DNA of 20,389 bases from a virus. The notes beneath the pieces were generated by a model. The model ran no database searches, was not told the origin of the DNA, and was given only the letters and a program-made list of their open reading frames with translations. Position 1 is the first letter of the stretch, and each line of letters begins with the position of its first letter. The translations under genes were made by a program, and so were the position numbers. This document shows, one piece after another, positions 14,361 through 20,389 of the stretch. The stretch is taken from IMG/VR virus record IMGVR_UViG_3300037090_000062, positions 1 through 20,389 of that record; one strand, written 5' to 3'.

Positions 14361-15152
14361 ATGCGTGTACTGGATATGTTAGGGAAGACCTATGGAAACC
14401 TGACCGTGATACGGCGGGATGCTAACTCAGTCGGAGGGCAGGCCAGATGGGTAGTTAAATGTAACTGTCCTGAATCAATAGAGTTTACGGTTATCGGAAA
14501 TAATCTGAGAAGGGGAAATACCGTAAGTTGCCCACATATCAAAAGTAGCCGTGGATGCATCGCTATGGCAGAAACTCGTCAAAAGCTAAATGAGGAAATT
14601 GAAACAGAACTGGTAGGTAGAACATTCGGTAGTATTACTGTATTGAGCAAGTTTAGGGCAGCAAAAAGTGGGACATTGTGGCTGTGCTCGTGCTCTTGTG
14701 GAAGGGATAACCATCTTTTAGTTCGCACTGCTGCACTTCGTTCAGGCAGCCGTAAAGGATGTCGGTTTTGTAAAGCTGACCGGATGAGTCTGCCGACCAG
14801 TCAGGGGATGCGCAATCATCTTTTACGTGTTTATAAGTTGCAAGCTAAAAGAAGAGGGCTTTCATGGGAACTTACAGGAGAACAATTTGATGCTTTGACC
14901 CAAACTGCTTGTCACTATTGCGGTGACCCCCCATCAGATAAAAAGTCCAACCCTAGATTTAATGGTGCCTACAAATGTAATGGAATTGACCGTAAGAATA
15001 ACGACCTTGGTTATACATCCCCAAACTGCCTTCCATGTTGTCAATTTTGCAATAGGGCAAAATGGACCATGGGGTACCAAGAATTTGTTTGTTATCTTGA
15101 AAGGGTTAGTCAATTTCGTCTCAAAACACACGCTATTGAAATCTCTGTATAG
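14361..15152 (+). CDS. HNH homing endonuclease
   Basis: This protein has 263 residues if the second of two adjacent ATGs (14358, 14361) is used; GAGGTG at 14351-14356 fits 14361 better. (Residues below count from 14358.) The C-terminal HNH domain reads ACHYCGDPP (184-192), then NGIDRKNNDLGYTSPNC (208-224) and CCQFCNRAKWTM (227-238), the phage HNH type in which the first catalytic His position is Asp-Arg and Cys pairs hold a structural zinc. The N-terminal half has two copies of a small Cys-containing DNA-binding-like unit, GKTYGNLTVI...CNC...C (9-58) and GRTFGSITVL...CSCSCG...CRFC (87-138). Base composition is AT-rich against the neighbours. Its stop codon overlaps the AGGGGA ribosome-binding site of the protease gene, so it has inserted between the giant protein gene and the head module with no slack. 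Confidence 0.9.
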   Translation: MRVLDMLGKTYGNLTVIRRDANSVGGQARWVVKCNCPESIEFTVIGNNLRRGNTVSCPHIKSSRGCIAMAETRQKLNEEIETELVGRTFGSITVLSKFRAAKSGTLWLCSCSCGRDNHLLVRTAALRSGSRKGCRFCKADRMSLPTSQGMRNHLLRVYKLQAKRRGLSWELTGEQFDALTQTACHYCGDPPSDKKSNPRFNGAYKCNGIDRKNNDLGYTSPNCLPCCQFCNRAKWTMGYQEFVCYLERVSQFRLKTHAIEISV

Positions 15153-15158
15153 GGGAAT

Positions 15159-16061
15159 ATGTCATTCTATAAAGTAGCCAATGCGGAACTTTCCGAACCT
15201 TTGCTCAGTATCACTGACTGGGAAAAGATACACGGAAATAGTGCGTTCCGAGGATGCAATATTGACCGAAACCATCCATTCTGCAAGACAGCCGCCGACA
15301 AAACTAGGTATCTTTTGTCACACTGCACCATTTTAGCCTCTGTGGCTTGTGAGGTAGAGCCTTATGATTATCTTATACGCACCGCCTCAGCCCACCTCTG
15401 TAATAATAATGACGATAGTTGGGAACGGTCCGTTGTTAAACTGTCCTACAAGAGTTTCGTCGGAGCCTTCAACTTTGTAGAGCATTTCCAGAATTCCAAA
15501 TATGCCAAGGGGCATATCGTGGACTCGGTTCTGCGTAACATTCATCTCACTCAAGACCCTCGTGACGATGTATATTTCGTGGACATCCTTGTAGCCACTG
15601 ACCTCAAGCACGAGAAACTTGCCAACGATATCAGGTCCGAGAAGGTCAAGTACTTGTCAATGGGCTGTGTCACTGACCTCGTTATCTGCTCCTTTTGCGG
15701 GCAGCGTGTCACCGACGCCTCCACTTACTGCCACCATCTCCAGTTCAACAAGGGGTCATTTTTACCCGACGATGATGGTGTACCCCGCCGTGTGGCCGAG
15801 CTTTGCGGACATAAGTCGCTTCCGGGAGGGGGAGTAAAATTCGTGGAAGCATCTTGGGTACAGACCCCAGCCTTCCCCGGCGCTGTCAAGCGGTCGATAG
15901 TCTCTGACGAGTGGATTGGCCCCGCCACCAAGTATACAAACTGCATCAATGGGTCCGACAAGGCGGCTTTTGCCAAGGCGGCTATGGAAAATCCCAACTA
16001 TTCAAGTTCTAATTTGGGAGAGCTGTTGCTCTCAAGGGACGACGGAAGGAACCTTCGATAA
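15159..16061 (+). CDS. Probable prohead (capsid maturation) protease
   Basis: This 300-residue protein is probably the serine-type protease that trims scaffold and capsid during head maturation. Support: HIVDSVLRNIHL (119-130) and VDILVATDLKHEKLANDI (141-158) followed by SMGC (167-170), the arrangement where prohead proteases carry the catalytic Ser, with H109 (FVEHF) a candidate His. The CSFCGQRV...YCHHL cluster (177-194) and VKFVEASWVQTPAFPGA (226-242) match the pattern I recall for a zinc-containing phage protease branch. The catalytic assignment is inference. The ATG follows AGGGGA. The stop TAA overlaps the ATG of the scaffold-like gene by one base (TAATG), giving translational coupling; protease, scaffold, decoration, capsid is a usual order. 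The first 300-400 bases are AT-richer, next to the HNH gene. Confidence 0.7.
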   Translation: MSFYKVANAELSEPLLSITDWEKIHGNSAFRGCNIDRNHPFCKTAADKTRYLLSHCTILASVACEVEPYDYLIRTASAHLCNNNDDSWERSVVKLSYKSFVGAFNFVEHFQNSKYAKGHIVDSVLRNIHLTQDPRDDVYFVDILVATDLKHEKLANDIRSEKVKYLSMGCVTDLVICSFCGQRVTDASTYCHHLQFNKGSFLPDDDGVPRRVAELCGHKSLPGGGVKFVEASWVQTPAFPGAVKRSIVSDEWIGPATKYTNCINGSDKAAFAKAAMENPNYSSSNLGELLLSRDDGRNLR

Positions 16062-18382
16062 TGGCAAACACTAACCCGATTATCCTGAAGTATCGTCGGA
16101 AGCTGGCCGAACTTGGTCAGTTGGACAATGAAATCAGCAAGTTGGATATGACCCTGCCCGAGGGCGAAGGTGAGAAGACGTTCGACTACCTTGCCCAGAA
16201 GCGCACCGAGATTGAAGAAGAAATCAAGGGGATGCAGGAGAAGGTCCAGCTTTTGACCGCTTGGTCAAGGTTCAAGGAAGGACCGTGGTCCGAGGCTCTC
16301 AAGGCAGAGCTTGACGGCATGGACGAAAACATCGGGGATATTGCCACGAGCGGCAAGGAACCCGCTGACGAACCCCTTGCCGAGACCGGAATGGGGGCTC
16401 CTCCCGGAGCGATGCCGTCCGGACCAGAAATGCCTCCGGAACCACCCCCCGCGGAAGGAATGCCCCCGGAACCACCCCCAGCCGAAGCATCACCGGAGCT
16501 ACCTCCGATGCCCGAAGGAACCTCCGAGGTTCCGCCAGAACCACCACCTGCATCTCCCGCACTCATGCAGGCAAGCAAAAAAGGCAACTACGCAATTCCT
16601 GATAAGAAGGGCATTATTGGCCCTAACTCCGAGAGGGAAAAGATTATGGCAAACGACACTAAGACTTCACTGAAAGAAAAGCTCGCCGACCTGAAGACCA
16701 ACCGGGAAGCTATTACCCGTGAGGCTAAGACACGTGTCGCCGCAGCTTGGACCATCGCCAAGACTATGCTCCCGACTGCCCCTGTGGAAGCACAGAAGGC
16801 ATTCGCCCAGACGTTGCTCGCCAACAAGACGAGCGCCCTGAAGGCTGCCCTCAAGCAGACGGCCATCAATGCCCACTATACCCGTCTAGCAGACTTCAGC
16901 ACCCAGAAAGAAGTCCACCGGGATGAGATGAACTCTGGCTCCTTGATGGAGAAGAACGAGGACCTCGCTGCCCAAAGGTCCGCCGTGAAAAGCGAGATTT
17001 CCGGTCCGGCGAAGAACGCTGCCCCGAAGAGAGCCGACGACCGCAAGGACTCTGGACCTCAGACCCCGACCTACAACGATGGTCGTGGTCATGGCGGCGG
17101 TACCGCCTCGGAGCCGAAGGAAGTTGATGCGGGCAAGGCTGCGGAGCGTCCGGGTGCTGGCGAGCGTCCCGGCGACACCGTCAACCTGTCCGAGGGTAAG
17201 TCCACCGAAGGCAAGGGAGACGGAGCGCCCAAGGCCGCTGGCAAGGCAGCCGCAAAGTGCCTTAACTGCAAGGGTGGAAAGATGTGTGCCAAGTGTGCTG
17301 CCAAGGCAGCCGCAGCAAGGTCAAAGAAGGCAGAGTTCCCGCCTGCCCCCGACGCACCGCCCGCAGAAGCGCCCCCGATGGACGCTGGTATGCCCCCAGC
17401 AGAAGACCCAATGGCTCAAGGAATGCCCCCCGCCGATGGAATGCCACCTGTCGAAGGCGGAATGCCGCCCGCAGAGGGTGGTATGCCCCCGATGGGACCC
17501 GAAGGTGCAGAACCCGCCGCTACCGAGATGGTGACTGAAGAGAAGATTCAGGACATCAAGGAGAAGGTGGAAGAGGTTCAGCAGGATATCCTTGAGCTTG
17601 AGCAGTCCGTATCCGGCGAGGAAGCTGCCGGGGAGGAAGTACCTGCTGGCGTCCTTGAGTCCGAGGGCGAGGAGCTTGAGGGAATCGGTGAGGAACTGGA
17701 AGGCGAGGGAGAGGTAGTCGAGGGAGAAGGCAACGAGCTTGAAGGCGAAGGCTCCGAGCAGGAACTCAACCTTGACCAAATCTTCAACGAGGAGTCCATG
17801 GAGGAGAAGACCTCCGCCTTGGCAAACGAGGACAACAGCGGTGCTGACTTCTTCGCCCCGTCTGCTGCCATGGACATGGAAGCTACCCTTGACGACAACG
17901 GCGTGCAGGAATTCGGAGATGTCGTAGCCTCGATGTTCAGTCGTGCCGGTGCGGACGACGACCCGTTGTTCGCCCTCATGGGCGGAATAAAGTCCGCCGC
18001 TCAGGTGGCGGGCATGGAAGTCGTGCCTAGCTTCACGGGCGAGGCTGCCAAGCACTTCGAGCAGAGTGAGACCAGCAAGGAAGCCCGTGACAACGAGTCC
18101 GACCATGCTGACGACCTCTGGGCAGAGACCATCAAGGTTGAGAAGCCCGAGGACAGCGAGCAGAAAAGGTCGCCGCAGGATGCCGTGCCCGAACTCAAGG
18201 GACCTGCCTCTGGCAAGGCACCCGAGTCTGAAGGCAAGGCAGCAGCCATCAAGACAGCAGTCAAACCAGCAGCAAAGAAGCCTGCAACCCTTCGGAAGAT
18301 TAAGCCTATTATCGCTTCCGACAGGGATGTGCCCAAGAACTTCGACCTGGCAAAAGCACTGCTCGGCGAAGAAGAGCTTTAA
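16061..18382 (+). CDS. Scaffold-like low-complexity protein with embedded Cys cluster
   Basis: This 773-residue protein is probably a head scaffold or internal core protein, judged by position between protease and capsid genes and by composition. In order: a coiled-coil-like N-terminus (7-70); a Pro/Glu-rich stretch with PPEPPPAE repeats (about 113-168); an Ala/Lys-rich helical segment from MANDTKTSLKEKL (196) to about 310; a polar linker; a Cys cluster CLNCKGGKMCAKC (400-412); a Pro-rich stretch with five GMPP words (443-478); a coiled coil (492-516); an acidic ELEGEGE-type repeat (about 534-568); and an Ala/Lys-rich C-terminus ending in FDLAKALLGEEEL. T4-like scaffolds are also acidic and helical, but much shorter. 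An internal ATG at residue 196 has its own ribosome-binding-like site. A strong terminator follows the gene. Confidence 0.7.
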   Translation: MANTNPIILKYRRKLAELGQLDNEISKLDMTLPEGEGEKTFDYLAQKRTEIEEEIKGMQEKVQLLTAWSRFKEGPWSEALKAELDGMDENIGDIATSGKEPADEPLAETGMGAPPGAMPSGPEMPPEPPPAEGMPPEPPPAEASPELPPMPEGTSEVPPEPPPASPALMQASKKGNYAIPDKKGIIGPNSEREKIMANDTKTSLKEKLADLKTNREAITREAKTRVAAAWTIAKTMLPTAPVEAQKAFAQTLLANKTSALKAALKQTAINAHYTRLADFSTQKEVHRDEMNSGSLMEKNEDLAAQRSAVKSEISGPAKNAAPKRADDRKDSGPQTPTYNDGRGHGGGTASEPKEVDAGKAAERPGAGERPGDTVNLSEGKSTEGKGDGAPKAAGKAAAKCLNCKGGKMCAKCAAKAAAARSKKAEFPPAPDAPPAEAPPMDAGMPPAEDPMAQGMPPADGMPPVEGGMPPAEGGMPPMGPEGAEPAATEMVTEEKIQDIKEKVEEVQQDILELEQSVSGEEAAGEEVPAGVLESEGEELEGIGEELEGEGEVVEGEGNELEGEGSEQELNLDQIFNEESMEEKTSALANEDNSGADFFAPSAAMDMEATLDDNGVQEFGDVVASMFSRAGADDDPLFALMGGIKSAAQVAGMEVVPSFTGEAAKHFEQSETSKEARDNESDHADDLWAETIKVEKPEDSEQKRSPQDAVPELKGPASGKAPESEGKAAAIKTAVKPAAKKPATLRKIKPIIASDRDVPKNFDLAKALLGEEEL
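16631..16648 (+). promoter_or_regulatory. Possible internal translation start in the scaffold-like gene
   Basis: GAGAGGGAAAAG (16631-16642) lies three bases before an in-frame ATG at 16646 (residue 196). The downstream sequence starts MANDTKTS, echoing the MANTNPII of the full-length start. A product of 578 residues would lack the first coiled coil and Pro-rich arm. Overlapping scaffold forms made from internal starts are known in phages such as lambda (Nu3 within C). Confidence 0.4.
17387..17494 (+). repeat. GMPP-type Pro-rich repeat
   Basis: Five GMPP words occur in 36 residues (for example GMPPADGMPPVEGGMPPAEG), with near-identical DNA units around GGAATGCC and GGTATGCCCCC. It mirrors the PPEPPPAE repeat near 16430-16550. 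It probably acts as a flexible spacer between the Cys cluster and the coiled coil, and could change length by slippage. Confidence 0.7.
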
Positions 18383-18400
18383 AGCAATGTCTCGCAGGTG

Positions 18401-18438
18401 GAAACCCCCGAACTGGGTGTTCGGGGGTTTCGTTTTTT
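18401..18438 (+). terminator. Strong intrinsic terminator after the scaffold-like gene
   Basis: GAAACCCCCGAAC (18401-18413) pairs perfectly with GTTCGGGGGTTTC (18419-18431), a 13-bp stem with loop TGGGT, followed one base later by TTTTTT (18433-18438). It is the one textbook intrinsic terminator in the window. It lies 19 bases after the scaffold stop, so the decoration and capsid genes probably have their own promoter or depend on partial read-through. Confidence 0.95.
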
Positions 18439-18444
18439 AGCCCT

Positions 18445-18601
18445 GTCCATGGAAGGGCAAGACTAGATAGACCCACTCCAATGCGCTCAAAGCCTACTGT
18501 TCTAGGCGTCCCTCCTTGTAAATTTTTGAATTCCACAACTATGGCCCCCCTTATATGAGAGCGTGTGTTGGAAGCTATAGTCCCGCTGTCCCTCCATGGA
18601 C
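18445..18601 (+). ncRNA. Candidate structured leader RNA before the decoration and capsid genes
   Basis: Nested pairings: GTCCATGGAAGGG (18445-18457) with CCCTCCATGGAC (18590-18601), 12 bp with one bulged A; GACTA (18461-18465) with TAGTC (18578-18582); TCCAA (18477-18481) with TTGGA (18568-18572); CGCTC (18484-18488) with GAGCG (18559-18563); GCCTA (18492-18496) with TAGGC (18503-18507). All arms are properly nested, giving one long interrupted stem with side hairpins. The region between terminator and start codon (18439-18654) shows no gene. GACTA/TAGTC in AAGACTAGATAG and CTATAGTCCCG resembles group I P7, but no P3-P6 is evident. A promoter may also lie here (TTGAAT at 18526, TATATG at 18552), with a poor 20-base spacing. 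Confidence 0.5.
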
Positions 18602-18654
18602 TGAGGATTGGCTTTCGGCATAAATTCAACCGCTTTCCAGATTGGAGACACATA

Positions 18655-19299
18655 ATGGCCGTGAAATTAGTATATTATGGTCAAAATGACAGCGTGAACT
18701 GCACGCCCGATGTCACCCTTACGGGTGACCCCGGAACCGACCAGACCACGCTCATCAATGCTGGCTACCTCGGCGGACGCATTATGGCGATTGCGGGCTT
18801 CCCCAAAAACGCCGTGGGTGTGGAATCTGTCATCGTTCCCTGCGATGTGGATGTGGCGGCGAATACATCAATAGCCGTCACCGAAACTGCGGTAGCAGGA
18901 ATCGTCGGCACTGGTCCGTTTAACCCCGGTGCTGTTACTTATACCTCAACCGCTTCTACCGTTGTCGCAGGTGGTAACCTCCCGTTCGCTGTCCTGCTCA
19001 ACGGTCCTGGCGAGTTCGCTGGCGCAATTGGACCCTCGGGCTCCAAGAAGGCCCCAGTCGTTCGTGCTCTTTGGCAGGGAAACGTCAGCAATGAGTCGTA
19101 TGACACACAGGCTGGCGTCACCTTCATAGCCGGTCAGTATGTCTACTGCGGCGGGCACACCACCAGCAACATCGGTCTCTATACCGACAAGACGCACTCT
19201 GGCACGACTGGTGGAACCAACAGTTACGTCCCCGTGGGAATCTGCACTCACGTTCCCACAACGCAGGAGCCTTGGCTCGGCGTAGCAAGTCTGCTCTAA
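18655..19299 (+). CDS. Probable head decoration or capsid-stabilising protein
   Basis: This 214-residue protein starts at ATG 18655, with GGAG (18644-18647) upstream; an in-frame extension to 18565 runs through the structured leader and is not believed. It is Gly/Ala/Val/Thr-rich and beta-like throughout: MAVKLVYYGQNDSV, GRIMAIAGFPKNAVGVESVI, GNLPFAVLLNGPGEFAG, VTFIAGQYVYCGG and VGICTHVPTTQEPWLGVASLL. Capsid decoration proteins of tailed phages are usually encoded just before the major capsid gene and have this composition. The assignment rests on position and composition rather than on a diagnostic motif; a minor head or fibre-like protein is an alternative. The capsid gene follows after a 57-base spacer with a UUCG hairpin. 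Confidence 0.65.
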   Translation: MAVKLVYYGQNDSVNCTPDVTLTGDPGTDQTTLINAGYLGGRIMAIAGFPKNAVGVESVIVPCDVDVAANTSIAVTETAVAGIVGTGPFNPGAVTYTSTASTVVAGGNLPFAVLLNGPGEFAGAIGPSGSKKAPVVRALWQGNVSNESYDTQAGVTFIAGQYVYCGGHTTSNIGLYTDKTHSGTTGGTNSYVPVGICTHVPTTQEPWLGVASLL

Positions 19300-19301
19300 G
19301 G

Positions 19302-19329
19302 AGAAGTTCTCTTCGGGGAACCCACTTCT
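19302..19329 (+). other. UUCG-capped hairpin in the decoration-capsid spacer
   Basis: GTTCTC (19306-19311) pairs with GGGAAC (19316-19321) around a C(TTCG)G tetraloop, an exceptionally stable RNA loop. AGAA (19302-19305) with TTCT (19326-19329) extends it across a four-base bulge. It sits between the decoration stop and the GAGGAGA site (19340-19346) of the capsid gene. No T run follows. A role in mRNA processing or stability of capsid message is likely. Confidence 0.65.
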
Positions 19330-19356
19330 TAGGCGAATGAGAGGAGATTTAAAACA

Positions 19357-20355
19357 ATGGCAAACCTTTCCCGCACACAACAGCAGACGGCGATGCTTGG
19401 CCAACTGCTCAAGACGGCTGGTGGTCGGCAAAAACTCGCCGCTAGCCTCGGACCTTCCCTTCGTCGGCGTCGTGACTACATGAGCATCGCTCGTAAGGCG
19501 CTCATGGTCGAAACGCTGCCCGATGGAGCCTTGCCGATTTATGACAAGGAGTTTGATGTGTCCGCACAGACCGTGTCCAGCGCCCCTGGCGGGTCCTTCG
19601 TCGAAGCCTTCGTGGTTGGTGAAGAGGGCGGAGATATCGTTCGGGTTACCAAGCCCAAGAGGGTCACGGTGCCGACGTTTGAAATCGTCAGCAACCCGAT
19701 GATTCCTATCACCCAGATTAAGGAGCGCCGGTTTGACCTCGTCGCTCGTTCCCTTAATTTGGCGAAGGCTGAAGTCGGCGCTGCCGAGGACGGCTATGTG
19801 TTCGGTCTGTTTGATGCTGTCGCTACCGCTGCGAACGTCCAAGTGGCGCTTGACAACGCTTCACGGACTGGCTCTGGGCTGTTTGACCCCATATACAACG
19901 GCGACATTGCAATCTCACCACCCATCGACATCAACTCACTGGCCGATGGCTTTGGACAGGTTCAGCGTCATGACCTGTCGGTTGCCTTCTGCTTCTTCAA
20001 CCCCCGTGACTACACGGACTTGCTCAAGTGGACCCAACAGAACATCGACCGTGAGACGCAGCGCAAGCTGCTCAAGACCGGTGTGATGGGCTACCTATGG
20101 GGAGCCACACTACTCCAGTCCCGTAAGGTGGGGTATGGGTGCATCTACATCTTGGCGGACGCCGAGTTCTTGGGCGTCATCCCGGAGCGTATCCCGCTCA
20201 CCGTCATGTCCGCTGACCGTCCGGATTTGAGGCAAATCGGATTCTCAATTTTTGAGAACCTCGGCTTCCTCGTTTTCAATCCTTCGGGTATTCAGCGCCT
20301 TACCGTCACTGGACGATATGGAGTATGGAACACTTACAACCAAGGCGAGAACTAA
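19357..20355 (+). CDS. Probable major capsid protein (HK97-fold type)
   Basis: This 332-residue protein is the probable shell subunit. Its position after protease, scaffold and decoration genes and its strong GAGGAGA ribosome-binding site (19340-19346) suit a highly made protein. The N-terminus is helical and basic (TQQQTAMLGQLLKTAGGRQK, then GPSLRRRRDYMSIARKAL), a likely delta-domain removed or rearranged in maturation. The body has TLPDGALPIYDKE, VTVPTFEIVSNPMIPITQIK, YVFGLFDAVATAA, SLADGFGQVQRHDLSVAFCF and the end FENLGFLVFNPSGIQRLTV, giving the mixed alpha/beta pattern of HK97-type capsids. No single diagnostic motif is present, so the call leans on context. The 34 bases after the stop hold nothing identifiable before the window ends. 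Confidence 0.75.
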   Translation: MANLSRTQQQTAMLGQLLKTAGGRQKLAASLGPSLRRRRDYMSIARKALMVETLPDGALPIYDKEFDVSAQTVSSAPGGSFVEAFVVGEEGGDIVRVTKPKRVTVPTFEIVSNPMIPITQIKERRFDLVARSLNLAKAEVGAAEDGYVFGLFDAVATAANVQVALDNASRTGSGLFDPIYNGDIAISPPIDINSLADGFGQVQRHDLSVAFCFFNPRDYTDLLKWTQQNIDRETQRKLLKTGVMGYLWGATLLQSRKVGYGCIYILADAEFLGVIPERIPLTVMSADRPDLRQIGFSIFENLGFLVFNPSGIQRLTVTGRYGVWNTYNQGEN

Positions 20356-20389
20356 TAGTCCTTGGTAGGTTGATAGACCTTGTGGCGGG

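Noticed and set aside
18565-18654. In-frame N-terminal extension of the decoration protein
   Set aside because: The extension overlaps the structured leader and reads unlike a protein N-terminus, while ATG 18655 has GGAG at good spacing and begins a typical strand.
18440-18654. A second complete group I intron
   Set aside because: R- and S-like words pair as a possible P7, but no P1 with exon pairing, no P3-P6 and no split gene are seen. It is kept only as a structured RNA candidate.
20356-20389. Start of another intron or gene after the capsid stop (TTGATAGACC region)
   Set aside because: Only 34 bases are available; no start, ribosome-binding site or pairing partner can be assessed.
1-20389. 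CRISPR array, tRNA genes or insertion sequence
   Set aside because: No regularly spaced direct repeats, no cloverleaf with a T-loop GTTC and acceptor pairing, and no transposase gene or terminal inverted repeats were seen.

Overview
The window is part of a tailed-phage genome (or prophage) with a contractile tail, a myovirus-type virion. The evidence is a very long tail-sheath protein, a tail-tube protein, a probable prohead protease, a scaffold-like protein, a probable decoration protein and a probable HK97-fold major capsid protein, nearly all on the + strand with tight spacing and good Shine-Dalgarno sites. No ribosomal, tRNA or metabolic gene is seen. The strong Shine-Dalgarno sites and a group I intron suggest a bacterial host, but nothing identifies it. 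Terminase, portal, tape measure and baseplate genes are not recognised here.

Layout: 1-176 is AT-rich and non-coding. 177-1031 is a lone minus-strand gene, probably encoding a virion protein. A divergent spacer follows, then a small FmdB-type zinc-ribbon protein (1160), the sheath (1645-5202, with internally repeated beta modules), an unknown 154-residue protein (5259) and a 756-residue Pro/Ala-rich protein with a C-terminal zinc knuckle (5733). Next comes a mobile-DNA cluster: a GIY-YIG endonuclease (8006), the tail-tube gene (8734-9627) split after 16 nt by an ORF-less group I intron (8750-8950), and a second GIY-YIG endonuclease (9707) whose ribosome-binding site is buried in a long hairpin. 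Then come a 95-residue unknown protein, a 1086-residue protein with about nine zinc-binding modules plus TPR-like helices, and an HNH endonuclease (14361). The head module closes the window: protease (15159), overlapping scaffold-like gene (16061), a strong intrinsic terminator (18401-18438), a structured leader, decoration protein (18655) and capsid protein (19357).

Three features stand out. First, a concentrated set of homing elements (three free-standing endonucleases plus one intron that has no endonuclease of its own) sits among essential virion genes, an arrangement that fits collaborative homing. Second, Cys/His zinc-type clusters recur in at least five non-endonuclease genes of this virion cluster, reaching an extreme in the 1086-residue protein. 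Third, several non-coding RNA structures (a hairpin masking a ribosome-binding site, a nested 157-nt structure after the terminator, and a UUCG hairpin before the capsid gene) suggest RNA-level control. All functional names come from reading the sequence; no database search was run.
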